A stretch of 22,823 bases of DNA. It comes from JBGSYJ01 sp041748075 (lineage in GTDB: Bacteria; Acidobacteriota; Thermoanaerobaculia; Gp7-AA8). Shown here one piece after another: positions 20,401 to 22,823 of the stretch (its first letter is position 1; the number at the start of each line of letters is the position of its first letter). The notes beneath the pieces were generated by a model, which was given only the letters and a program-made list of their open reading frames with translations, was not told the DNA's origin and did no database searches. The DNA is taken from the NCBI GenBank assembly GCA_041748075.1, contig JBGTDX010000006.1, positions 1-22,823 on the forward strand, written 5' to 3'. The translations under genes and the position numbers were made by a program.

Positions 20401-21870
20401 GACAGCGGCGGAGATCTCGCTACCGTCGACCGATCCCGCCGTTGCGAAGACGCTCCCGGTTGTACCGGCGCGCAGTCTGTACTCGATCGTTCGCATTCCG
20501 CCGGACGGAATCGTCAGCTCGTGCGTTGGCGGCGCGCCGTCGACGAGGCAGACGTTTGCAGAGGGGGACGTCGCGCATGAGGGAACGCCGGAGCTCACAT
20601 TGATTGTCTGCGCGACAGGAGTCAGGTTCGTGATGAATGAAAACGTCGAGTACTCGATTCCGCTTCTGACCGTCGCAGGATGGGAGAACGAGATATTGAA
20701 TCTCGGATCGTGAACCTGAACCGCGGCGCGCGCGATGCCGCGAAGCGGAACGTCAGCCTGACCGGGCGAACGGAGCGTCGCCGTGATCTCGATCTCGATC
20801 GCGTGCGTTCCGGCGCGGAGACCCTCGAGCGTCCACTCCGCATCACCCTGCCGTTGCGGATCGAGAACCGCGGAACCGTTCTCCGAATCGAGAATCGACA
20901 GCGGACGGCCCGAGCTCGACGCAGGGGTCGAGCTGACGATCCTGAGATCGGCCGGTGTCCTGAGCGTCGCTTCGAGATTGTGCAGCCGCACCCCGCTGCC
21001 CGCAGGTGCGCTGTTCGTCAAGAGCAGCTCGACCGAGAAGAACTGATGCAGGACGGCGAATTCATTCGGGATGACAATCGCTGCCGGAATCGATCTGATC
21101 GGGCGCGCGGAACCGGGCGGCTCGCCGGCCGGAGTGGGAATGGGTGGCCCCGCTTCATACAGCTCCACTGCGATCACACGCGGGGGAGTCCACCTCGGGG
21201 GCGACGGGGTATTCAGCGGCGGAAGGATGAAGGGCGTCTCGCGTACAACTGGGAACGGCTCCCGGTTGCTCAGATCGACTATGACGGGAAATGGGATCTC
21301 CACGAGCTGGCCGTCGACCAGGAACGAGAATGTGTATTCGTAGACCGCGTAATTGTCGCCATCGAGCACGATCCCGCGCGCGCGAACCTCTTCGAGTGTC
21401 AGCTGCCGAATGCGGACGCTCGTGCCGAGGACGTTCGTGACGGCGATCGTTGCAAATGATGGAGTCGCGGCCTGCAAAAACTCGTTGTCGCGCATCATCC
21501 GCACGTTCTGGAGGAAGTAGAGGCCTTCGGTTGGTAGCGGTGGAACCTGAAACGCGTGACCGGGGAGCGTCTGCAATTGAATGGGATTCGTGAGTGACGG
21601 TCCGCTGAGGTCTCCAACCGCGACGATGCCTTCGAGCAGCGGCGCTCCGTCGTTCCGCTTTCCGGCGAACTCGGTCTGGATCGACACCGGAATGTCGACG
21701 CCGGTGGTCACCGCTGTGTCGACAACGCGAAGCGAGACGCCCTGGATCTCCAGGTCCGCTGCGGCGATGCTGTTCGCGCGCGCACTGCCGGAACAGAGCA
21801 GCATCGACGCGACCAGGATGGCCGTCGTGAGGAAACCGAGGGATTGGACTCTACGCGCTGTCGAGTCCAT
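5461..21870 (-). CDS. Giant modular secreted/surface protein with five LVIVD-type beta-propellers (5469 aa)
   Basis: This single uninterrupted frame starts at ATG 21870. The start gives a good signal peptide: MDSTARRVQS n-region, FLTTAILVASMLL core, probable cleavage after SARA. The Cys at the core's end lacks a lipobox. Architecture: unrecognised beta-rich region (34-500); helix-rich island (505-700); beta-rich region (700-900); carboxypeptidase-regulatory-like array (900-2098); two Big_5 domains (2099-2334); other Ig-like domains (2334-2760); glycine-rich tract (2761-3158); three ~85-aa Ig-like modules (3161-3433); five propellers separated by five more modules (3437-5469). The protein ends flush with propeller 5. 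No LPXTG, PEP-CTERM, type IX tail or beta-barrel was seen. No strong Shine-Dalgarno precedes the ATG, but the upstream gene stops 12 bp before it, so translational coupling is likely. Catalytic residues were not recognised. Adhesion, matrix or recognition roles are inferred from domain types only. Confidence 0.96.
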   Translation of the reverse strand: MDSTARRVQSLGFLTTAILVASMLLCSGSARANSIAAADLEIQGVSLRVVDTAVTTGVDIPVSIQTEFAGKRNDGAPLLEGIVAVGDLSGPSLTNPIQLQTLPGHAFQVPPLPTEGLYFLQNVRMMRDNEFLQAATPSFATIAVTNVLGTSVRIRQLTLEEVRARGIVLDGDNYAVYEYTFSFLVDGQLVEIPFPVIVDLSNREPFPVVRETPFILPPLNTPSPPRWTPPRVIAVELYEAGPPIPTPAGEPPGSARPIRSIPAAIVIPNEFAVLHQFFSVELLLTNSAPAGSGVRLHNLEATLRTPADLRIVSSTPASSSGRPLSILDSENGSAVLDPQRQGDAEWTLEGLRAGTHAIEIEITATLRSPGQADVPLRGIARAAVQVHDPRFNISFSHPATVRSGIEYSTFSFITNLTPVAQTINVSSGVPSCATSPSANVCLVDGAPPTHELTIPSGGMRTIEYRLRAGTTGSVFATAGSVDGSEISAAVALHMGVSATGVPLSPATLVLPFYAGFLDDALVSAKLEMLGLAWSAATAPLNQTTAQFPRVTRAEVFRRGQDVALAGQRLFISKDPLDTYGGLALDFLGNATELREFDQLRREEASGRRAGAAVMEQFIAAGLAESAVENFFTRFAAGTAHRTPFIAVALHGPASAEARPYALSLRGVTSNRLLDVPNEAAGGWVRQLPFADLSRFVEEESSRQGELALVGRWTEDVLLRITATVGGPLSLDVIYPTETDGTLLRAHLEFTATAGETYQLTLTRGGELLQLTAESGVAVATATATVVDPQPLQIVAARQDLFLDPGGRIVSVLYNRPATAGAGGLSYDAEVTFDHDGISYQGPRPIFGSRLQDEGRVTNVTFAHSLSKNVPDSGGQYLLRSGPLVDPLTTAPVSFPAPVTPGIENDAPAGILFGRVLEGTSAPVPGADVRLTSGGTQFDVTNADGVFFFESVPRDPDAGMSGAYTLEAFANGKRTSVTGAVRLPGRVHRVDLLFLGRGRAEGVVRYQDGTAVSGARVIVGSTTFSLVRQTVAESSGAYVVDDLPVGPLTFSAIDAAGNAVFASAELKTAGALIRQDLTIQRNGFARAGSVRGTVRRSDTGAPVAGARVGVFNSGHAVGETFTAGDGRFDFPLVPAGFVTVQAAEWNLSRESSIINFDLGADQTREVTLTLNVDPAAPSAALEGQVFIEDALFPGDVSKYRNASGAIVSIQGGESAVADADGRFAFPSIPVTFSGRQVTALDPSSQRAGGGVVPALNPSAANHLPIVIRGTYGTGQVRVRLLSATGVPVSGYRVIEPGFPPIELAETAPGTYELTGIAVGRSLEIRAVPASPGAYGDQFASGNVRVDFAGQIAALTLRLPGQGTVRVKLRSDIDLIGDVTMRYAVWDEAEQQIGSREIVRSTSEGGIAGFATFDAVPALGDFTVSSSHPLHGHSARSGKLAYQGDLAEITLQLDRLSSIRGVVYGIDGVTPIPGASVRLEDGRQDQGATLTTLDGSFEFFNVPANTPYRVIAEVTQGTVFRTGIAGGVTPEGGAAIAGVAVVLRRQGRVEGRVVYLGLKSDPANPGQFIPDDTPDNLADNAPVPLARFYLKELDFPSRSFGTVTETRGADAAGRFSVSNVFEGPFRVSAFDPSDPELRGNVLSAISVEGEEAIVIIAIGTGGIGSIAATVTDPNDAGAPVPLADVTLYRDGKIFDLTTSDASGVARFADVPAGDYAASAYAQLLGRSGSAGGIIVSALTETNVTIPLELSGGVDGMLTDPEKGDAGVPATQVTLTAPNFVTRTTTGPDGAFTFDGIREGPFTLSVVQPQTGRRATGVGSVTAATPRPFVPLQLEPTERLHLEVYLPNDSGAMSGVLTPPVRATVRQFCAGCLQERNAEGNPLAFDGVLEREDYHIEVEEIGGERRRVAFIGRFPVGASISPVRLVLPAFGRVEVLLTQNGTPLANARVTISGGGRTAVVFTAPSGVAVAEGIPLGSISVQAVSLDGLLSASASASLVSQSTPATLTLALGSYAGITGLVEAEAGGPSIGTRVIASFTGVTLESRTDSSGRYTFNGIPVPPAGTVVDLLYIGPDDTTSGGSQRVTIPAASGTAVVEVPAVKLDSTPPRLLSVSPADGATDVPPDSSITLVFSEPIRAEHIANSHIQLIPSDGSPQVLPIFTDSILANGTHAITMTPPAPPAGQQFPLKSHLLYRVIVSGSITDRSGHPLPSPFGSAFTTSDYIEPRVVQVIPSPTLPLQPSTTFRFHFSEPVDPAPWQPGGSGAIHLYKLTAFGAEGEIAREIPGNASLDQGNTVLVHGPLELLESESFYRIVFSGIRDLQGNALAQQTFHFFSRDDTPPFVILSSPLPDGFPLISGVEYVLVPDLRNGGADGTAAVDIARVDYFRVEGASAVHQFTADAVPFSYRFTAPEAPEGGTTLSIRAVALDLSTNQSAPAEIALAVQPNDPPENVALALSPAGLVFGGTMVTGAVTFEDEGLVVSVQLAAEGLFANDAPYEASVALERERSGVDQPWPPASLPIVLPATLKGGSTVAFTATVTDSLGQQATATGSIELLNDIEAPQITITSPEAGQLFTEGTGATIPVRATVTDAGVGVNIVTLRVDGGAPVPMTLAGGVYSADVPIGSLEGTEPVDRTFTISASDHAGNESDASVTVLVQALNDPNAPVVRMTCSTSGAMYPAGWNARIRFHAIGNAGGNPANGIDKLEIFVGDAETPIIPIAVPGMADEYEALVPMPSLPDGSIVSVRVVVTNVSGESRTATSDVTIVEGRVIVGDTIIFPDDTGYENETVIVQSGVLTVIGPHTFERLVVLGGSVTHAQITATEMYRLELTTGSVYVACNAALDASGKGYGVTSNGRAMTWPGVFDGGSVAGAGGSHGGTGGASTSRTYGSIFFPDTPGAAGGHTADCASCYQGGGVISIEAENMLLDGDLLANGRDSDRGAGAGGSILLVVGELRGPGELAARGGTGWRASGSNFEGAGGGGGRIAIYYDAVTLPPGNISASGGSGYNHDWRVGAPGTVYLKRNSETLGALIVANDFQSPNATPLPMIGERVVDARSVDSITSTGADFSGPDHLRGMLVAINGDLDVTWPVLENDADTITVDVSSAPLTAEIGDTFRGLYRFSGLKLRNAQAVVSDHLQLDTEVDKDDFSAIFGANLGEPSIDLDAIVVTTGGGAITVTGAAGAVSDPDQPVQITVRNNRGGATWSTVAGPDGAFSRAIQGEGGDVISLRARDTHPLARETAFVDVGVIESNLSAPVVALELIEVRTMPSGVTVVGSPGAVSDPDQPVHVTVRNSRTGAGWATTANADGSFLLAVNGEAGDVMVLKARDSHTLPRETEFVAVGSIAFNGGAPVLDPARITLNGSPVVGAPGAVSDPDTPIVVTARNDRTLATWSTTAGADGSFVIGVVGEPGDAISLVARDSHLFPAESARLVIGALTDPGAVEINSTEWTSDPNFKARRVTTNGHALAVTSYPVSSTDGASGTVVLLDLTNPVQPSLLRTHQFPRPVRSVAIGGDWVWFGHEVNSFNNSLAGMRIDDGIMTEAFGAFNGHANALALFEDTLFVAYGRTVHAFDVRAPQSPQRIRAGTNLGAGGQITALIPVDDRYLIAINPLKSGTVREDVVVLDWSAGDVITLVTTLDIPDFDAIDASLSGSTLYLVSDTAAEIVALDLANPAAPAIIGREPLQSPAGGIASIEEDGFVADTTSGLATVDLTDASVPTVRGYTSLSGSAVDVVIAPTHAYVATEIGIAIVPARTAPLIDRARIEVNRDGANATVDGRERSVIGLGPITGTIRNTTRSLVVNGVSIAGDGSFSTLIQAESGDEIILEVIDGGGKSAGPVIVGRVPFGRTVTLDTVSLAVPNHRARALAIEGHDLLVSDTVWPLLGNRSETILHFNLPDPAQPLLERSIEALNGIYSTAIRNGHAYLGELPLSTLDLRDPNASLLTPKSDLGTEAAFAFIGNFMLTSALDFFDGRVRLYDISNPVSPRFVKDQTGFTNGVFSHFIPAAGNLLIGLTPEEWTGNVDIVIFDARDPANLRKLSQLSIAGASPLRGAVQGTYLYLAGIEGKLAVVEFSDPSAPAFRGLVDTPGAKPHAVVAQGGDLWVADDVAGLTRLSLADPAVPVVIGTQALRGAAWDIVSNGNTLFVAHEFGVTAVSDIPLRPEIHAGLVRISGTADARVTGARGALTGTGALSLQLRNITTGNVVAGVAAANGSFVADMPATPGDQLSLQVTDVAGRTTGPLALGRFLGASAIEVSSAMSDAGFGSRAVAREGETLVISDANFPFSPGSDKLLVFNASANDPSYARTVAVANGPIAGMALSGGWAFVADRGLSTVNVGAGAPVFSVPAGPRPESAVAVAGNIAFTGNQDGELRVWNVADPSQPTLVRSYGAIGQLLGRYITQLEPLGTDYLLAFTRQLFFVNQSDRVVILDRRDPNAIVVTATLAAGHLVNPRGAVEGSLLYLINDAGPELIIVDLVNPIAPVIRGRTTLPFSSRRIVVDGTTARLAGGFGGVITVDISNPDAPQVTGNEPVAEFVWDIATTPGSAFVVDGKALRTLQLPPIVTAARISIEALSASLARVSGTAESVAGRKPLQIEISNTVTSAAVVVPVAADGSFEATISGIAGQTLAATATDPASLTSGLVVIGTVPLFVQDLTVRLDRITLGKVGTDARVTGTAGAVTGTMPVSVVLANVDRSTSGAAATVAEDGSFEAFVAASPGESITLSATDASGSAGPFTLGRLPLDPPVSTAITAAMTDAGFRARTLAVDGTKLVVASTPDGGTGESDKLVIFDIANPAAPVHQTTVVAGRGAINDVETADGWAFVASDQLALVNLGDPTQVFFSDASEDVPATAVAIHGTLAFTTHSHGSSDRVRMLVHDVTDRTAPRVIGEGRVSDFGEGNVRVTDLLSLDDGFLVALSPNVTAIGGHDVGLIDIREPNYAYRILRVDIPGLSAYRGALVGRKLHIAGEDGRYAIIDFTDVFNPVVSPVFITVDSARGIDLAGDVAVVAAGTAIEYVDTSTVPSQSTLSTAVSAGWDVALHRGAMYVANETSLLAFADPALPPMIDASRVTLQTSGSNALVAGASGAVRGTLPLTASLHAANGGTAAVVIDASGGFSGSVPALPGETIELRVIDGNSRESRRSVGTVPFGNETATYVTGADEALDDPDYVSRKVAVDGEHLVASGGWTYLANRGSDRILVYSAPSSETPAATYRTAVVAGDNWISDLEVHNGWAFATSNRFAAVDLTQPEPVAVFGTAPSNYQEALAISSPYAFTTVQSGGAGIRVYDINNPAVPIHLGDQILIEGISFRGLTTFGDDRLIAFTNRDSGGIGFDVIVIDRSNINQLQVLKTLDISGFDALDGIVDGTTLYVTGDYYARDGFAIVDLSDLENLRVLSFVDTPGFATGIAISGPDEIAVADSTSGVTFIDVSDKSNPIILGSQRTPGNAVDLVVSGKTIYVATEGQLHAITRP
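5464..11560 (-). repeat. Five LVIVD-type beta-propellers alternating with Ig-like modules
   Basis: Five ~310-320-aa propellers span about 10612-11560, 9410-10333, 8195-9134, 6690-7654 and 5464-6427. Each has recurring blade motifs of the type h-h-D-h-x-(N/D)-P-x-x-P, for example LVIFDIANPAAP, EIVALDLANPAAP, IRVYDINNPAVP, LIIVDLVNPIAP and VTFIDVSDKSNP, with strands such as GWAFVA, LYLVSD and IYVAT. One Ig-like module separates neighbours (about 10334-10600, 9135-9390, 6428-6690); two stand between propellers 3 and 4 (about 7655-7929 and 7930-8194). Each propeller opens with a shared entry segment (SDAGFGSRAVA, TDAGFRARTLA, DDPDYVSRKVA). LVIVD-repeat propellers are known in bacterial and archaeal surface proteins; ligands are generally unknown. 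Confidence 0.85.
11575..12390 (-). repeat. Three tandem ~85-aa Ig-like modules before the propellers
   Basis: Residues about 3161-3433 contain three related copies. Core motifs are VTGAAGAVSDPDQPVQITV, VVGSPGAVSDPDQPVHVTV and VVGAPGAVSDPDTPIVVTA. Each is followed by a R-N-x-R segment, a D-G-S/A-F strand, an E-x-G-D-x-x-x-L strand and a terminal ARDxHxxxxE motif. The same fold, with AVSDPDQP replaced by AVTGTMP-like text, reappears between the propellers. The DNA copies have diverged. Confidence 0.85.
12398..13590 (-). other. Glycine-rich beta-helix-like segment of the giant protein
   Basis: Residues about 2761-3158 begin with short strand-turn repeats (GRVIVGDTIIF, ETVIVQSGVLTVIG, RLVVLGGSVTHAQI, LELTTGSVYVA). 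They pass into glycine-rich sequence with DASGKGYG, GGSVAGAGGSHGGTGG, GAAGGHTADCASCYQGGG, GDLLANGRDSD, GAGAGGSILLVVG, GGTGWRASGSN and GAGGGGGRIAIYY. This pattern is typical of right-handed beta-helix or loosely coiled surface tracts. Three cysteines (CNAALDAS, CASC) are rare in this protein and could form disulphides. Confidence 0.65.
14870..15576 (-). other. Pair of SbsA-like Ig (Big_5) domains in the giant protein
   Basis: Residues about 2099-2334 hold two copies. The first begins TPPRLLSVSPADGATDVPPD and continues ITLVFSEPI, then LYRVIVSG, ITDRSGHPL and AFTTSD. The second begins PRVVQVIPSPTLPLQPS and continues FRFHFSEPVDPAPW, FYRIVFSG and DLQGNALAQQTFHF. The SP.dGa..V....I...FSepI and Y.v.v.g.i.D..Gn signatures are diagnostic of this Ig family, known from surface-layer and other exported proteins. 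Confidence 0.85.
15577..19170 (-). repeat. Array of about twelve carboxypeptidase-regulatory-like domains in the giant protein
   Basis: Residues about 900-2098 repeat the pattern G-x-V...G-x-P-V-x-G-A-x-V, then T-x-x-D/S-G-x-F/Y-x-F, then V-P-x-G. Examples of starts are FGRVLEGTSAPVPGADVRL, AEGVVRYQDGTAVSGARV, VRGTVRRSDTGAPVAGARV, IRGVVYGIDGVTPIPGASV, VEVLLTQNGTPLANARV and ITGLVEAEAGGPSIGTRV. Some units are degenerate or carry insertions (for example the one near 17050-17230). These are prealbumin-like beta sandwiches, commonly structural in secreted bacterial proteins. No peptidase domain accompanies them. Confidence 0.8.
19771..20370 (-). other. Unassigned helix-rich island in the giant protein
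   Basis: Residues about 501-700 differ from the beta-rich surroundings. They contain amphipathic helical stretches such as LDDALVSAKLEMLGLAWSA, FDQLRREEASGRRAG and AVENFFTRFAAG. They also contain ordered-looking motifs LFISKDPLDTYGG, LALDFLGN and FIAVALHG. I do not recognise the fold. No obvious catalytic triad or metal site is visible. It precedes the carboxypeptidase-regulatory-like array and could be an interaction or enzymatic core. Confidence 0.5.
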
Positions 21871-21882
21871 CGGGTGGCGAGA

Positions 21883-22728
21883 TCATGGCTGCACCGATCC
21901 GGGGATCGAAAGTGAGTCGAGCTCCCGCAGCATCTGCGCACGCATCGATCCGACATCCTCGACACGCCGCGCACCCGCGGGGATGGCCACCAGGTCCGAT
22001 GGAACCAGCTCACTCCCGACACGCACCACCCGATTGCTGAATACCAGCGATTCGCCGCCTGCCGCGTACGTCGTCCTCTGCTCGATCGGCAGTGGACGTC
22101 GAACGCTGTTGCCTGTCATGTTTGATTTCGCCTGCACGCTTCCCGTTCCGAGGACTGCGTCGATGATCTCGAGCGCAGGCGCGGAGGGGCTCGGCCAGGA
22201 TGAGCCGAGGAGGGCTTCGAGGCCCGCTTCGGTGAGGCGCACCTGCCGGTCGAGAGCGAGCTCGATCTGCACGATTTCGCGATCTCCATCGCGCGTCGCG
22301 AGGAACCGGTCAGTGACGCGCCCGCCTTCCGTTGTACCCGGCGAGACCGGCGTAACGCTCCACGGCGTCCGCAATTTCGCGGACTGCTCAGGAAGCGTCT
22401 TCGCGCGCGCCTCGAACGACTCGATGCTGTAAGTCCCTCGGCTGCGGTCGATCGTCGTGATCTCGCCCCGCTCGTAGTCGACGACAGTCGTTCGGGCACC
22501 ATGGACGGCAGCGATGCGGTTGCCGTGGCAGTACTCCTCTACAACGACGCTCGTGCCTGCGATAGGATCGGAGATCTCGCGGGTCAGATGCAGCGGCTCG
22601 GGAAACAGCACATCCGCGGACGCGGAAGACGTCGAAGCGAGGATGGCAAAGAGCGCAAGAACGGAGCTGACGCGAACCGTCGAAAAGAGACAGCTGTCCG
22701 ACATCGCGTTCCTGAGCGTTGCGCGCAT
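21883..22728 (-). CDS. Exported protein, DUF4412/LolA-like (tentative)
   Basis: This 281-aa protein has a signal peptide with core VLALFAILAS and probable cleavage after SASA before DVLFPEP. A second in-frame ATG at 22704 (MSDSCLF) has AGGA a few bases upstream, whereas the ATG at 22728 has no visible Shine-Dalgarno, so the true start may be 22704. After EEYCHGNRIA comes TTVVDYERGEITTIDRSRGTYSIESF, shown here only as residues in the first third. That pattern (a strand naming the bound pigment-like state, then ID...R.TY) resembles DUF4412/LolA-like periplasmic proteins, but the match is weak and no lipid or ligand site was identified. No catalytic residues are evident. The gene ends 12 bp before the giant gene's ATG, which implies one transcript and perhaps a role in export, folding or regulation of the giant protein. 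Confidence 0.85.
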   Translation of the reverse strand: MRATLRNAMSDSCLFSTVRVSSVLALFAILASTSSASADVLFPEPLHLTREISDPIAGTSVVVEEYCHGNRIAAVHGARTTVVDYERGEITTIDRSRGTYSIESFEARAKTLPEQSAKLRTPWSVTPVSPGTTEGGRVTDRFLATRDGDREIVQIELALDRQVRLTEAGLEALLGSSWPSPSAPALEIIDAVLGTGSVQAKSNMTGNSVRRPLPIEQRTTYAAGGESLVFSNRVVRVGSELVPSDLVAIPAGARRVEDVGSMRAQMLRELDSLSIPGSVQP

Positions 22729-22740
22729 AGACCGGTTGTG

Positions 22741-22768
22741 TACTTAAAGGAGTGATTCTGGAAGGCAA
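22741..22768 (-). promoter_or_regulatory. Weak sigma70-like promoter candidate for the operon
   Basis: On the minus strand TTGCCT (22763-22768) is followed after 16 bp by TAAGTA (22741-22746). The first hexamer matches TTGACA at four positions, and the second is a poor -10. A start a few bases downstream would give a short leader to ATG 22704, which carries AGGA upstream. An alternative pair is TTGTCT with TAGGGT farther upstream. The evidence is weak either way. Confidence 0.25.
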
Positions 22769-22770
22769 AA

Positions 22771-22784
22771 CCCTACCCCTACCC
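22771..22784 (-). promoter_or_regulatory. G-rich direct repeat in the operon leader
   Basis: The minus strand reads GGGTAGGGGTAGGG, two copies of a GGGTAG-like unit. It lies just upstream of the weak promoter candidate and within an otherwise AT-richer stretch that includes a T6 run at about 22786-22793. Position and repetition suggest a possible activator site. The three G-runs are too few for a standard intramolecular quadruplex. Confidence 0.3.
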
Positions 22785-22823
22785 ATGAAAAAAGACAACC
22801 TTTTAAGATATTGTGAGGAATGA

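Noticed and set aside
21790..21810. Lipoprotein signal at the Cys in the giant protein's signal peptide
   Set aside because: The residues before Cys are M-L-L, which lack the small residue expected at -1, while SARA gives a normal signal peptidase I site.
21851..21886. ATGA overlap at the end of the small gene, suggesting an alternative start for the giant gene
   Set aside because: That ATG is in a different frame and meets TAG after 11 codons, so it cannot start the giant protein.
22785..22823. 12-codon plus-strand frame ATG AAA AAA ... TGA at the right edge
   Set aside because: It is too short, has no clear ribosome site, and lies in the leader of the minus-strand operon.

Overview
The window is a high-GC bacterial segment with three protein genes, all on the minus strand, all encoding proteins with Sec-type signal peptides. 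In transcription order (right to left) they are: a 281-aa exported protein (21883..22728); a giant 5469-aa modular secreted or surface protein (5461..21870), which fills 72% of the window; and a second very large modular exported protein that starts at 5239 and runs off the left edge after at least 1746 codons with no stop. No tRNA, rRNA, CRISPR array, transposase, phage gene or recognisable enzyme was seen. The plus strand carries only antisense shadows.

Organism: the strong G/C third-position bias, the REP-like hairpin block and, above all, two in-frame copies of a dispersed repeat (one read in protein as VILSAAKDP) suggest an Acidobacteriota-type or similar environmental, high-GC, diderm bacterium. 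This is an inference from style; no housekeeping gene is present to fix the taxonomy.

Layout: positions 22729..22823 hold an AT-richer leader with a G-rich direct repeat and a weak promoter candidate. The 281-aa gene is followed after only 12 bp by the giant gene, so the two are very likely co-transcribed and perhaps translationally coupled. The giant protein reads, N to C: signal peptide; about 470 aa of unrecognised beta-rich sequence; a helix-rich island (about 505-700); about a dozen carboxypeptidase-regulatory-like domains (about 900-2098); two SbsA-like Ig (Big_5) domains; further Ig-like domains; a glycine-rich beta-helix-like tract (about 2761-3158); then three tandem copies of an ~85-aa Ig-like module and five LVIVD-type beta-propellers separated by five more copies of that module, ending flush with the last propeller. 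After a 221-bp spacer with two strong hairpins comes the left gene: signal peptide, concanavalin/LamG-like domain, about 13 Ig-like domains, two Big_5 domains and the start of a carboxypeptidase-regulatory-like domain.

Taken together the locus looks like a surface or extracellular-matrix cluster built from beta-sandwich and propeller modules. No catalytic site, toxin domain, sortase motif, PEP-CTERM, type IX signal or outer-membrane barrel was seen, so anchoring and function remain open. The most distinctive feature is the alternating Ig-module/propeller array at the C-terminus of the giant protein.
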